Assembly (NCBI GenBank): GCA_009792885.1
Contig: WMCF01000006.1
Coordinates: 1,475,784-1,539,783, forward strand
Direction of reading: 5' to 3'
Origin: Eremophila alpestris peregrina
Taxonomy: Eukaryota > Chordata > Aves > Passeriformes > Alaudidae
DNA: 64,000 nucleotides
Shown here: piece by piece, positions 1-10,690 of the stretch
Layout of the letters: each line of letters opens with the position of its first letter
Position numbering within the stretch: position 1 is the stretch's first letter
Notes under the pieces: model-generated
What the model was told of the DNA's origin: nothing
What the model saw: only the letters and a program-made list of their open reading frames with translations
Databases searched by the model: none
Made by a program: the position numbers and the translations under genes

Positions 1-1730
1 ATGCTTGGGTGTCAGGAATATAAGTCCATAATGGTGATTTTTGTTGTATTCGTTCACTCCTCTAAAACTATTTCTTTCTATCATCAGACATACCAAATTT
101 CTGTCATGGAATTGCACTTGAGGTACTACATTTGAGCAGGCCTGGTGCCAGAATAGTTACCAGCTTCTGTGAAAAGCTGTTTTCTCTTCTAGATGTCCTT
201 GAGGTGTATCAGCCTATATTTCTTGTGCTGTTATGGGCTCTGATGACTGTCTTCCAGAAATTATTGCAGAAAATTTACTGCTGTTTCCATCATTGCCCCA
301 ATGGAGGGCAACCCGTTTTAGAGGGTGGCATTCCTGTTATTTAGCTTTTATAAAGCTATTCAGCTTTTTGCTTTCCAATAAACAGTTCAGTGTATTGGCT
401 TAAGCCATTGACAGAGATTCACCTGAGGGAACCTCTATTCATTTCTAGAGCAGGAGTCAACTCAATGAATGAAGAAAATATTTGAGTTACTGAAGATGCC
501 CTAAATTGTGCCCTACACATCCAGGCGCTCGTTTGTTTGTCACCTGATTTCTGTGCTCTTGGCTCCTCTGCCTTAGAAAGAGGCTTGAACATATCTTGAT
601 CCCACCTAACAGCCACCTGCTGGTATAGCATGCCTTTAAGGAGAAAGTGTGATTTTGAGTTGTGTTCTGAGATAGATAAAAAGAGTTATCCTGCCTCATA
701 GATGAGCACTGCAGCTGCTGACCTGAGTTGAAAGTGACTGACATTGCCTCTTCTGTCTTAAATCAGTGCTGGCCTTTGATCTGAATCTTCTCTCATCCTC
801 CCCATATTCAGAGAGTAAAAGATTCTCTGGGGACCTCTACAGAATCAATGTGTGTATCTAGAGGGGATGGTGGGTCTTGGATGAATAAAAGATCATGATT
901 TTTTTTTTTAGGCACCTAATGATAAGAACAACCTGATGATGAATTGCAGAGAATTTTGTAGAGCTGTATTTTGGAGAGGAAATTCTTTTGCAAGTTAGAT
1001 AATAGTTTACCTGAAGATAAACAGATGATGCCAGGTATAACAGGACAGCCCACCCTTGAAGGTCACTGTTAACCAGCAGGAGACTACCAAATACTTCTCA
1101 CTCACAACCCACTCCAAGAATAAAATGCAAGACATTTAATTTGGAAAGCTAATGTACTGCCTGACAGGTCCAGCCACTTGCAGAACATCTCTTCTTAATG
1201 AAAACCACATTACTGGCAGCTTCAGAAAAAAAATGCTAGGAACCAGTAGAAAGTTTTTCTTACTTTAATATGCATAGTTTAATCACATTTTCAAAACACT
1301 TAGAGAAGCATTTGGAGGTTTTTTGAGTAGTTATTTCTGATAGGACTTGAATCTTGATTTTGTCCAAAGATAGCATGAAATATCTTTTTATATATACTTT
1401 TGAAATGTTCCTGAAAGAGATTCACTAGGTCACAATCATTACTGAAAAAATATTAGAGACTTTTTTTTACTGCAAATTACCTAAATTCGGGACCTGTGAG
1501 GTAGTAAATTTGAAAATTTAAATTTTGAGTTTAAGAAATGTATAACATGTTATAGAACGTTGCAGAATAGAAACTTGCTGCCGTCTTTATTTCCTTTGTT
1601 TTTCACACGCACTCACACACACACACTCACACATATGAAGTAAATTCAGGAATCTTCTCGCACCGTTAATTACCTTCTTATGAGTAATTAGACTCAAAGA
1701 AATTGAGATTTACTTGGCACTGTGCATTCT
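1..1730. other. CNTN5 downstream intron, no gene seen
   Basis: This is AT-rich non-coding sequence within the intron that follows the Ig6 exon. A CA/CTCA microsatellite lies at about 1604-1634. Short open frames near 130-740 show no recognisable domain, and no CNTN5 fibronectin III exon was found on the minus strand. Confidence 0.6.
1604..1634. repeat. (CA)n-type microsatellite
   Basis: A short imperfect run of CA/CTCA units, ending in CACACATATG, in AT-rich intronic sequence. Confidence 0.8.
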
Positions 1731-1904
1731 TGTGGTGGTTTGAGAGAAATGAGTTTTTTTTCTTTAGGGGAGGTGTCTAAAGGAAGTGATTGTAACACAG
1801 GTTAAACACGCCTCTAAGAATCTAAGGGGTTAAAAAGCTCTAGGGACTTCTGGAAAAGTCTCTTTCTTCTCTTGTTCCTGGGCTGGTAAGGTCTGGTGAG
1901 AAAT

Positions 1905-2300
1905 TGCTCTCCCCCCCCCCACCTTTTGCCCCTAGAATGGGGCCGGGGGTGGGAGGGGGAGAGAGCCGAAGAGGCGAAGGGTGGAGTTTCACTTCTCCCC
2001 CCAAGAAGGAAGGAGCAGTTAGCAGCAGAGAGAAAAGGGGGTGGAAAAAGGCGAGCGGCAGCGGCGGCAGCACCCACGGAGTGGGGGCGGGGAAGGAGCG
2101 GGGCCGAGACGGAGGGAGGAGAGGCCTGAGGCATGGGAACCGGGGGCATGGACTTTTCCCCCCTTCTCCCCCAGCCTTCTTGGCCCCCTCTGGGCCCTCC
2201 CCATGTACCCCAGAGGGGACCTCGCCGGACTACCATTCCCCCCAGGGAAGACCTTGGAGAGCGGCGGGAGCAGCGGGGAAGAGGAGCTGGCAGCAGACGG
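1905..2300. other. GC-rich core of the solo LTR
   Basis: This block of G- and C-runs with scattered CpG lies in otherwise AT-rich intron and entirely inside the LTR. It includes GGGGGCGGGG, an Sp1-site-like motif at about 2083-2092. It is presumably the LTR promoter or leader region. Overlapping open frames on both strands (1814-2359) come from the lack of AT-rich stop codons and are not taken as genes. Confidence 0.6.
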
Positions 2301-2316
2301 ATTGGGAGCTTGCCAG

Positions 2317-2338
2317 CAAGAGAGAGAGAGAGAGAGAT
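2317..2338. repeat. (GA)n microsatellite
   Basis: A short pure GA run inside the LTR, directly after the GC-rich core. Confidence 0.8.
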
Positions 2339-2674
2339 AAGAAAGGGAAAGGACAGTGAAAGAAACTTTTAACCTTTTCTTGGGCAGAAGGGAATCTTTT
2401 TAGACTGATTTTTCCCTTTAGATGATAGTAAGAAAGAAAGCAAGTAGAAGTTGGGACTGAGATGTCAAAAGAAGATGAAAAGATACTTAAGGGTGGACAG
2501 AGATGAGATGAAGTGGCTGAAGCTAGACATTTTTCTTGCTTAAAAAGAGCCATAGCCTGACTCAATCTCTAGAACTGGATTTTGGGCGGATGCTTAAGCC
2601 AAGGGAACCCGTAGAAGAAGTAGACTGAGACACTTAGAGATTCAGCTTCCAAGCATGAAAGAAGGGTCATAGAA

Positions 2675-2832
2675 AGCCCCTGTGTTTGCCTTCATGGGGA
2701 AGGCCTTAGAAACCCCTTTGACCCCGGGGGAAGAAAATGGAGAGGTTTTAGAACAGGCCGTGGGGAGGCCCCTGTGTGTGTTCCTTCATGAGGAGGCTTA
2801 GAATCCTTTAGCCCAGGGGAAATGGGGAAGGT
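2675..2832 (+). repeat. Degenerate direct repeat inside the LTR
   Basis: Two related segments of about 65 bp start near 2675 and 2767. Each reads CCCCTGTGT, then CCTTCATG, then GG-rich, then CTTAGAA, then CCTTT, then a CCC/GGGG block. They are offset by 92 bp. A weaker third match may lie near 3004-3030. Such duplications are common in long ERV LTRs. Confidence 0.6.
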
Positions 2833-3210
2833 TGATGTATTGGGTTCCTAGTATTGAGTATGAGCAACCATAGTAGTCCCAAGGTGCAGCTGTCCTGCTA
2901 ATAGTGAGAGCATCAGATAAGGGCAGAGAGAAGACGTTACCCAATAGACTTCCTTGTGGGTGGTTATGGGTAACAGTGAGAAGCAATGGGAGGGGGGATT
3001 TTCCCTTCCTGTGTACTCCCGTGGGGAAGGGCTATGGTGCAGGGAAGAGACTTCTCTCTCCTTGCTAAATTGAAGATTAGTTTTCTAGTGAAAACAGAAG
3101 GGAATGTAAATTGTATATGTATGTATAGTTAGAAGAGTTAGAAACTGAGGAAGAGAAAAATGCTCAAGAAAGTTTTCATTTCATTTCTGTCATTTTTGTA
3201 GTTGTAGTAT

Positions 3211-3216
3211 AATAAA
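3211..3216 (+). terminator. Polyadenylation signal AATAAA in the LTR
   Basis: AATAAA lies about 120 bp before the LTR 3' end and is followed by TTTGTTTC and CTTTGCTCTG-type T/GT-rich sequence. That placement is as expected for an LTR R/U5 boundary and supports plus orientation. Confidence 0.5.
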
Positions 3217-3339
3217 TTTTAGTTTGTTTCAAAGTTTAGGTCTGCTTTGCTCTGTTTTTCACTCACATCCCACAGCCGATTTTCACCAGATACATATTCA
3301 TAGGTACACTAGCACCATTGCCAGAGCAAACCTATGACA

Positions 3340-6329
3340 ATTCTCTGTTCTTCCTATTTTCTTTCATTGGTGATCTTTTTGAAATTTAACTTTCATTGTA
3401 TAATGCAGAGGAAAGAAGAAGAAGGGCAAAAATAATGACATTCCCTGGCATATATTCAAGGGAACTTCCAGTAGACCAAGTAGTAAAAATGGTTTCAAAA
3501 TAGATAAATATTGTTTAAGGATAAGGATATTCGCTCCATGATAAATAATACTGAGGCATTGCACTTCCTTGCAAACACGGTGGTGAATGTCTGTCTGTTA
3601 AAGATCAGGATGTTAATTTTGAGCAACAGAAGTCTGTAAAGTTTGTTTCTGCTTCCTCCATCTGAGGAGGCTGCAGTGAGGTACAGTACTTACTCTTCCA
3701 AGTCACTTGTAATTTAGTTCTGATGAAAAGTCCTTTGACTTAAAAATAGTGAACCAGTTGAATGTATAGCTCAATTTAAATTTAATCAATTTGCTGGTGA
3801 CAGTAATTCTGATATTTATGAATATCTAAAGGAGGGGGAATGAGATTATTTTAATTGAATTTATTTTCTATATCCAATTTAATTCATGTAGAGACATTGT
3901 AAGAAAAACAATTTTTCAAGAAGAAATGACAATGATTTATTAAAATACCTTATGAACTCTTCAATAAAAATAATTATTTAAATGGAGGTATGTGCTGGTA
4001 TGATATTATCAGTATTATCATTGGTATTTTCTGCAGAGGCAAAAGAAGAGAAAGTAATGTCAAGAGCAAGGGTGTGCTGTAGGTTTGCTTATATCAATAC
4101 ATAAAAGAGTTCATGACAAAGCTTCTGCTATCTCAGTTTGGCTATGGGCTGTAACATTTAAAGAAAAAGATACTTTGTAATATGCATAAAATAAAATTAT
4201 TTTAACTATAAACAGTACTGGAAATAAAGAATAATATGGCTTTGGATTACAAACTTTAATGCATGACTTTTCTTTGTAGAAGATTACTTCCTTTGTCAGG
4301 TGGAATTCTTCATAGTTAACTGAAATATTTACTGAAACATCTGTTTTGTGCTGGTATCTTCTCCTAGACAATGTCCAGTATCACCAGAAGCTAAACATAA
4401 AGAAGTTTGAAAGGTGCTGCAATTTTGGATCATCGGAGTCAAATTGCACACCACTACAGGCTGAGATAGGGGAGAAAAAAAATTAGAGATACTGAAATGA
4501 AAATGAAGTTCCTGTAAAAGAAGAGATAGATTAGATTCCCATATATATTTTTGATTTTTGCACTGTTGATGTCTGTCAGCACTAGTCATTTGCAATCCTA
4601 CACTGAAGGTGTTTTAAACATTTTCTGCAATACAAAGCAAAATTTCTTGCTCTATCTTAAAATTATCCAGTTGTAGAAACAAGAAAAGGAGAAAATTGTA
4701 AGCAAAGTATATTTGAATTCAAAGTCCACTGCAAAGCAGTTATAACTTTCACTTCAATAGCATGGTGACATGGTAATGAGACTCACATAATGCATCTTGA
4801 TACTTATCACAATGCCTTTTCTAAAATTTAATCTCAGACCCCTTCCTCAGAGAAGAATTTAATTTCTACAGGAAATTCAATAAACTAATTTATATAACCA
4901 GTATTCTTTAAAAATAATTTTGTAATCAATCTATCCTAGATAATAACTAGGATCTTTTTGTCACAGAAGTTCAATTTAAAGTTGAGATTGCCTTGCCTGT
5001 CCATAGAGCCTCCAGCTCCTGTCTGAGACAGACAAAGGTAACACAAAAGGCCTTGCATAAACCAGAAGGATGAATCAGATTTCATAAGGCAGCTAAAATG
5101 GCATTACATGAGTCAACTGAATACAACCATCCCAATAGTGCCATAGCTCATAGAAATCGGATGGTCCTCAAAGTGTCTTTATGGAAATGTTTAACTATTA
5201 CTTTCATGAAAATGTGAAGAGCCCTGCAGTCAGCCAGAAACATTCTTTATCATTTAAAACATATATTTACCCTAAAAGTGGTGGATAGGAACATATCAAG
5301 TCTAAAGACATTGTGGAATGTGGTAAAATAAATAGTTTTGAAAGATATTAATACCCAAATAATATTTTTTTTGTATCTGGAGTTTTTCAAATGCTAATAA
5401 AATACCAACCTTGATTTATTATTTCAAAAATGTGCCATCCACAGTAAGGCTACCCAGGTGTGCTACCTAGCAGGGATCCATCTCTCCCAGCATTGCAGGA
5501 CCCACCAGTGGTTATGCCAGTAAGTGAATGGCAAATCCTGAGATCCCCTCAGGCACTGAACACGTGTGTGTAAGCACACAGACATGCACACAAGCAGTGC
5601 AGAATGCAGAAACACTCTGCTTGATGGAAGCCACAGATGGTGCTGGTGCCCTGCTTTACTGTAAAGTAGTTGGCATCCTCAGTATGACCTGGGGTCCTTC
5701 AGGAAAAAGGGTCTGTGTTCCTGTGCATAATCAGGAACATTCAATGGCAGGTGAAACAATTCAACAGGTTATAGGACTGGGCAAAAAAATGCAGTAGACA
5801 ATTGGTGTCTAATAATAACTCCATTTGTGAAAAAAACCAAATTCTTGCCAGATTATGGGGTTTCTGTTTCATTGTTCATATCTATAATTTTACAAAAGGC
5901 TGCATGGGCACCCCTCTAAGGAAATGAATGGATGTTCTTAAGCTGCTAAAGCTGAAAGAATGGCTTGACCATAAGATGAAATGCAAAACATCACATAAAA
6001 TAACAAAGAACCCATTATACCTACCTTACACAGGTCTGTGAAGGCTAATTGCCTGCATTTTAGCTAATCTGGTATACCTTTTGTGCTGCTACCTCTCTTA
6101 AAACTGTCTATTAACCCACTGTCCTTTGTTTCTCTTTGCAGTGTCTGCAGGTCAGCTCATGGTGAAACTGCTTTCAAAGGCAGCAGGTTAATCACAAATG
6201 GCTTCAATAATATAAAATATGAGGATCACTTCATGGCAGAGACATCCCTGGAGCTCACTTATAAACAGGTCCCTGGTACAACTGTGTGTGGTGATTGTGT
6301 TTTCCGGGGTGAACCACGAGCATACTCAC
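3340..6329. other. CNTN5 downstream intron, no gene seen
   Basis: AT-rich intron sequence between the solo LTR and the Ig6 exon. I see no mobile element I can name and no second CNTN5 exon. An 89-codon frame at 5528-5797 has no recognisable content; a 23-bp segment in it recurs with one mismatch at 7262-7284. Confidence 0.55.
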
Positions 6330-6450
6330 CCCTAACAAGCAGCTCTGTCTCATCTGACACGGTGTCCGCTGCGGTCTGGACCCTGCAGCCGTATCTTCCA
6401 GCGTGCATCAGCAGGATGTTCCTGATCATCAAATCTGCAGAGGATGCTTG
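6330..6450 (-). CDS. CNTN5: CNTN5 coding exon, second half of Ig domain 6
   Basis: The 121-bp exon is too short for a 60-codon ORF search and is masked by a longer antisense frame. It encodes QASSADLMIRNILLMHAGRY, then GCRVQTAADTVSDETELLVR, plus one G. It completes Ig6: H-A-G-R-Y-G-C carries the second disulphide cysteine, and ELLVR ends the G strand before the first fibronectin III domain. The acceptor is TCATCCCTGTTTCAG and the donor AGGG|GTGAGTATG. It starts in phase 0, matching the phase-0 end of the exon at 19634-19809, and ends in phase 1. The exon is visibly more GC- and CpG-rich than the intron around it. The next exon should begin the FN3 domain and is not seen in the remaining 6.3 kb. 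I am confident in both the call and the boundaries. Confidence 0.95.
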
Positions 6451-7251
6451 CTGAAACAGGGATGAAGTGCCAGTTTAAAACTCACTAAATCTGTGTTCAA
6501 GGTAGTTCACAAGGATGGTTTTTGCACAGTTTGAGCAACTCTTGAATGCAGCTTTCGTCTTACAGAACGTTTGTGTCCCAATATCCTCTTGTGAGGATTA
6601 TCAGAACAGTGCGTTTATGCAATTATTAATAGGGATTAAAGAAGAGAATTTCAGGTTTTTAATAACTTTGACTTTGCTTAAAGCACATTGAGCATATTTG
6701 CATGCTCAAAGAGATTTATTCCAACTAGCACAAAGAAATTAATTAAGGAGATGAACAGAAATATTTCGGATGCTATCTGTGGTATTTAAAAAAGTGCTCT
6801 TAAAAATTAAGAACTTCCTTCCTCTCCCTCATCACTGCAATGCAGTGATGTTTGGAATATGTTTTGCTAATGTGGTAAAATTAAGATAACTTGAAAGATA
6901 ATGTCGATTGATTTTTTTATTAATGTAGAGGAAGTTAATGCTAAATATAATTGAGAAAATATGATTAGATTCTCATCTTTCCTGATGAAATCTGTATGTA
7001 CTTAAAGCTGAAAAGTGCAAAATGTATCTAGAGAGCATAAAGAGAGAACCAGTTCAAATTTTCATTTTTTAGAATTCTAGCCAACAGTCATTACAATTCC
7101 CCAAAGTTCACTTTAAGAAACATTAATTGAATATAGGCATTTCCTTTCTCAGATCTGGTCTACTTTGCTAACCAAGCAAACACTGACAGTCTTTCCTTGA
7201 ACTGTATATTTCTATCCCATGCAATAGTTCCAATTGGAGTAATTTTGATCC

Positions 7252-7318
7252 TGAATAGAATAGAAACACTCTGCTTAATGGAAGTAATAGAATAGATTAG
7301 AATAGTGAATAGAATTGT
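7252..7318. repeat. GAATA-rich degenerate repeat
   Basis: GAATAGAATAG motifs flank a unique core on both sides (GAATAGAATAGAAAC, then TAATAGAATAGATTAGAATAG, then GAATAGAATTG). This is a degenerate pentamer tract. Confidence 0.5.
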
Positions 7319-7559
7319 ACCCTGCATTCAAAATAAAATCTAACGAGGGGTGTAAGTGTTGGTACTTTTCTAGCTGTCTTGGAAATATGTCACTGAATTC
7401 ATGTAAATTCATATTTGCCTGTTTTTTGGCACATATTATTCTGTGTTCATGTAGACACACCCAGATCTTTATCCTTAGTCATTAGCAAGTTACGAACTCC
7501 TGCTTTATAACCAGTCATTCATATGTGTGTGACCTTGTACTTTGTAGGATTGCATTTCT

Positions 7560-7860
7560 TGTCTGCTCCCATCTGTTATTTTCATCACCTGCTATGCTGA
7601 TAAGATGTCCAATTTTGTACCATACAATCGTCATTTGCATACCCCTTTCTTTTATGCCAAGGTCATTAATGACAAGATGAAATAGGATTCATTTCAAGAT
7701 CCAATCTTCTATAATTTAGTTTTTTCTTTTTAAGCAGAAGGGTTCCTTTGCATCACATCTTGGCACACTTCTTCAGTCAATCTTCTCTTCATTTACATTT
7801 TTTGAACTAACTTGTCATAATATTCCATGTAGCATCAAGGCAAAATCTTTACCAAAGGAT
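7560..7860. mobile_element. Old CR1-like interspersed repeat (diverged)
   Basis: The stretch carries GTCCAATTTTGTACCAT, CCAAGGTCATTAATGACAAG and CTAACTTGTCATAATATT in the order I remember from ancient CR1-type repeats shared by birds, turtles and crocodiles. Divergence is high and there are no clear ends. Orientation is not assigned. The identification rests on memory of the consensus. Confidence 0.45.
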
Positions 7861-10617
7861 ATTCAAATGCAAAGAAGGAAAAGAGAGGTGGAGACATCAA
7901 GGCTGTCTCTGAGGCCAGAGTGAATATGGGCATGATCTATAGCTTAATAACCCTGTGGATCTAAGAGCGTGATTGCCGTGGGAATGTTCTGCCTTCTGAA
8001 GTGGCCTAGATAATGATATTGCTGAAGGGAAGATACTCAGACCAGTCAGGCCATAATGCAATTCTTATATTCTTGCTCTGGCATATGAGAAATCACAGCA
8101 ATGGAAAAGGATATCTAAGTACTCTACAACTTGAAATGCAAAAGAAGAGCACACACTCCTACCCAGGAGTCAAATTCAGGGTATAAATTTTTTTAAGTAG
8201 TATAACAGTAGCATTTACTAGCTACCGAAATGGGTTGCTCAAGATCATTAGTGATCTTGGTACAAACCTTTAGTTATTAAAAGGATAAGGCCAGAATTAG
8301 TTCACATTTGCCCTGTCTTGAAGTTAACTTACATCTAATGTGTGTTTTGTGAGCGTGAGGAATAGCAAAATGGGTAGCAACTGTCTGATTTCATTGCTCA
8401 GGAGATGTTAAAAATTTTGGCTGTCACTCTAACTTACAGAGGGTTCATGAATGTGAAAATCCTAGTGTTCTGATCAGGAAAAAATATATGTATTTCATCT
8501 GCACACCTGTGTAACTGGGCAGACATGCAGCAATTGAAAAAAGTCATTGCTGTGAGTGGAGAGCAGTGCAGTACAATAGATCTCTGTGAAACGCTTTCAT
8601 TACAACATAACAGGATGTGCAGCCAGCATTCCTCAGGATGTGTGAGTGGATTAAACTCACTGTGTTTAATACAGATAGGTATGTGCTCAGACACTGGATT
8701 CTTGATCATAATAAAGAAAATAATGACACATTTAACTTCCTTTTGGGTAAGTAGGAGATATGTTTGACCAAGGACTCAAAAAAAAACCCCAACCCATTCC
8801 TGCTCTTCAGTGGCATTTATAAAGTGGTCTTCATTAATTTCACAGGCTCTTCCAAGTCTTGGAAGACAAATTATTTGTTGATTAAATTATCCTGTAATGA
8901 GAGGCTCTAGGCCACAAAAAGTTCTGGGGGAGGTTAAACTGATGTGCTGGCTTTCTTAGTCTTAAGAAAATTTCTGTACCATGTCATTCTAGTTGCTACT
9001 TAAACTTGAACAATTACAATCTAGTTAAAAAAAAAAAAACAACAACCTACTAAGTGGGAATGCAGCAGAGACTCCATTAAGAAAAGAAAAAAAAAGGGGT
9101 CAGAAACTTTCTTGTGCTTTTAGACGTCTGTCAGTAGAAAAAGATGTGATGCTTCAGTAAAGCAGAGACATTCAATTCGCCTTGGGGGAAGACAGAAACT
9201 GGTCGATATGGATGCAAACAATGTGGGATGGTCTCTCTCACCTGGGCTAACATGATTTAGGACAGCCTGGTGCATCAGCAACTTTGTGGTCTCAATTTTA
9301 TCCAGAGTTGAAGTTAGTGGCATTTAAATTTCTATGTCTAAGTTTTGATGCTATTAAGTGTATGTTTTTAAAAGCTGCCTTTTATTTCACCGATTTTATG
9401 GTCTTTGGTGAGAGGGAATATGTTGCAAGAAGTTTTTGAAGTAGCATTTTATTAAAAAAATCCATATTGCTTGGTGTTCTGAGGATCATCTATTATCCAT
9501 TTAACCAAGTATCTGTAACTTAATCTTAGTATGAACTTCTATTGTGTGAAATGTAGATTGTATTTTGCTGAAGATAAAACTTTAAAGAAAACAAAACAAA
9601 ACTGATAGGCTCCAGTTCTGGGCAGCTTCAATGCTGAATGATGTGTCAAGCTCTCTCTGCTTCAGTGTGGCATGTTGTCTGAGGTCATAGTCATGTCTGC
9701 AATGTAACTAATTAGCTTTACATGTAATTGCTTGAAACCATTTTTTTTCCAAAAATTGGTGCCACCTGTGCATTAGCATTTGCTTTTGATGTGGAAATAC
9801 TTCCCCAAATTCAAAAAGGCTCCAAGGAGCATATAACTTTGTTCAGTAGCAATGACATCATTGCATTTGTCTTTTGCACTCGCTGTCCTAATGTTGTGGG
9901 GTTTGCAGGAACAACAACATTAAAAAAGGACAATTTTCAGAAAATTTACTGTTGGGGAAATAATATTTCTTTGGCCATCTCAAATGCCCACAGAGAGGAA
10001 CTTGCGTGTGGATTTTTTTTCTTTTTCCACCTCCTAAATCTTAAGATTTAAGACTGATACTAGTTAATCACTCAAACAATCAATCACTTAACTGCCCAGG
10101 TGCAGAAGGTGTGCACACCATCACCAGAGGCTACAGCTGGGTGTGGGATAAGACAAGGGAAGAGGCTGATAAGAGGGAGATCCTGCAAATTGATGTCCTA
10201 CATTTTATCATGCCAAAGTCCTTACAGCAGTGACTAGCTGTGGAAATTCCCTTCCAGAGAAGTAGCAGGGCATTCACACACTGCCTGAAGGAATTCACCC
10301 CTTCTGGTGGGCCATAATTGACTCAGTTTCACTGATGTAAGAGGCAGCTGTGATGTCTTAGTCTTAGAATGTGTCATAAACCATCAGACTCCTAAAATGT
10401 CCTATGATCCAAAGTATTACATCATCCAGTGTAAAATTCCCTGCTTCAGGGAAGGGCATGCACACCCAAACCTGAGTAAATACAAACTTAGTGGATTTTA
10501 GATTCCTCCCACCCCTCCTGACTCAAGCCAGTGACAATCACTTTGATTAGACTGGGACCCTCACCAGTGAGAAGACCAGAAGAACAAACAGAATCCATCC
10601 AGTGGTGAAGTATTTTC

Positions 10618-10690
10618 TGTCTCTCTGTCATTCTCTCTCTCCCTGCCCCCTCTCTTTTTTCCTATTTTTTTCTCTCTCTCCCCATTCTCT
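10618..10690. repeat. Pyrimidine-rich low-complexity tract
   Basis: Nearly all C/T, with TCTCTCTCTC, CCCTCTC and T-run segments. It is a polypyrimidine tract within the intron and does not precede any recognised exon. Confidence 0.75.

Larger units (their letters stand above)
1731..3339 (+). mobile_element. Solo LTR of an endogenous retrovirus, with target-site duplication
   Basis: A 1609-bp element begins TGTGGTGGTTTGAG and ends GAGCAAACCTATGACA, giving the TGT...ACA termini of an LTR. It is flanked on both sides by the 5-bp direct repeat ATTCT (1726-1730 and 3340-3344), the hallmark of integration. A 5-bp duplication fits ERVL-like or ERV1-like elements. Inside are a GC-rich core (about 1905-2300), a GA microsatellite (2317-2338), two degenerate copies of a CCCCTGTGT unit 92 bp apart, and an AATAAA signal at 3211-3216 about 120 bp before the end. 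No gag, pol or env sequence follows, so it is a solo LTR. Strand is inferred from the AATAAA position. I recognise the TGTGGTGGTTT start as bird-ERV-like but cannot name the family. Confidence 0.82.

Noticed and set aside
1814..2359. Overlapping Pro/Gly/Arg-rich open frames on both strands
   Set aside because: They come from the GC-rich LTR core, where stop codons are rare; no homology and both strands open.
6083..6454. 123-codon plus-strand open frame with an upstream acceptor-like signal
   Set aside because: It is the antisense shadow of the CNTN5 exon at 6330-6450, which keeps stops away; it has no family resemblance of its own.
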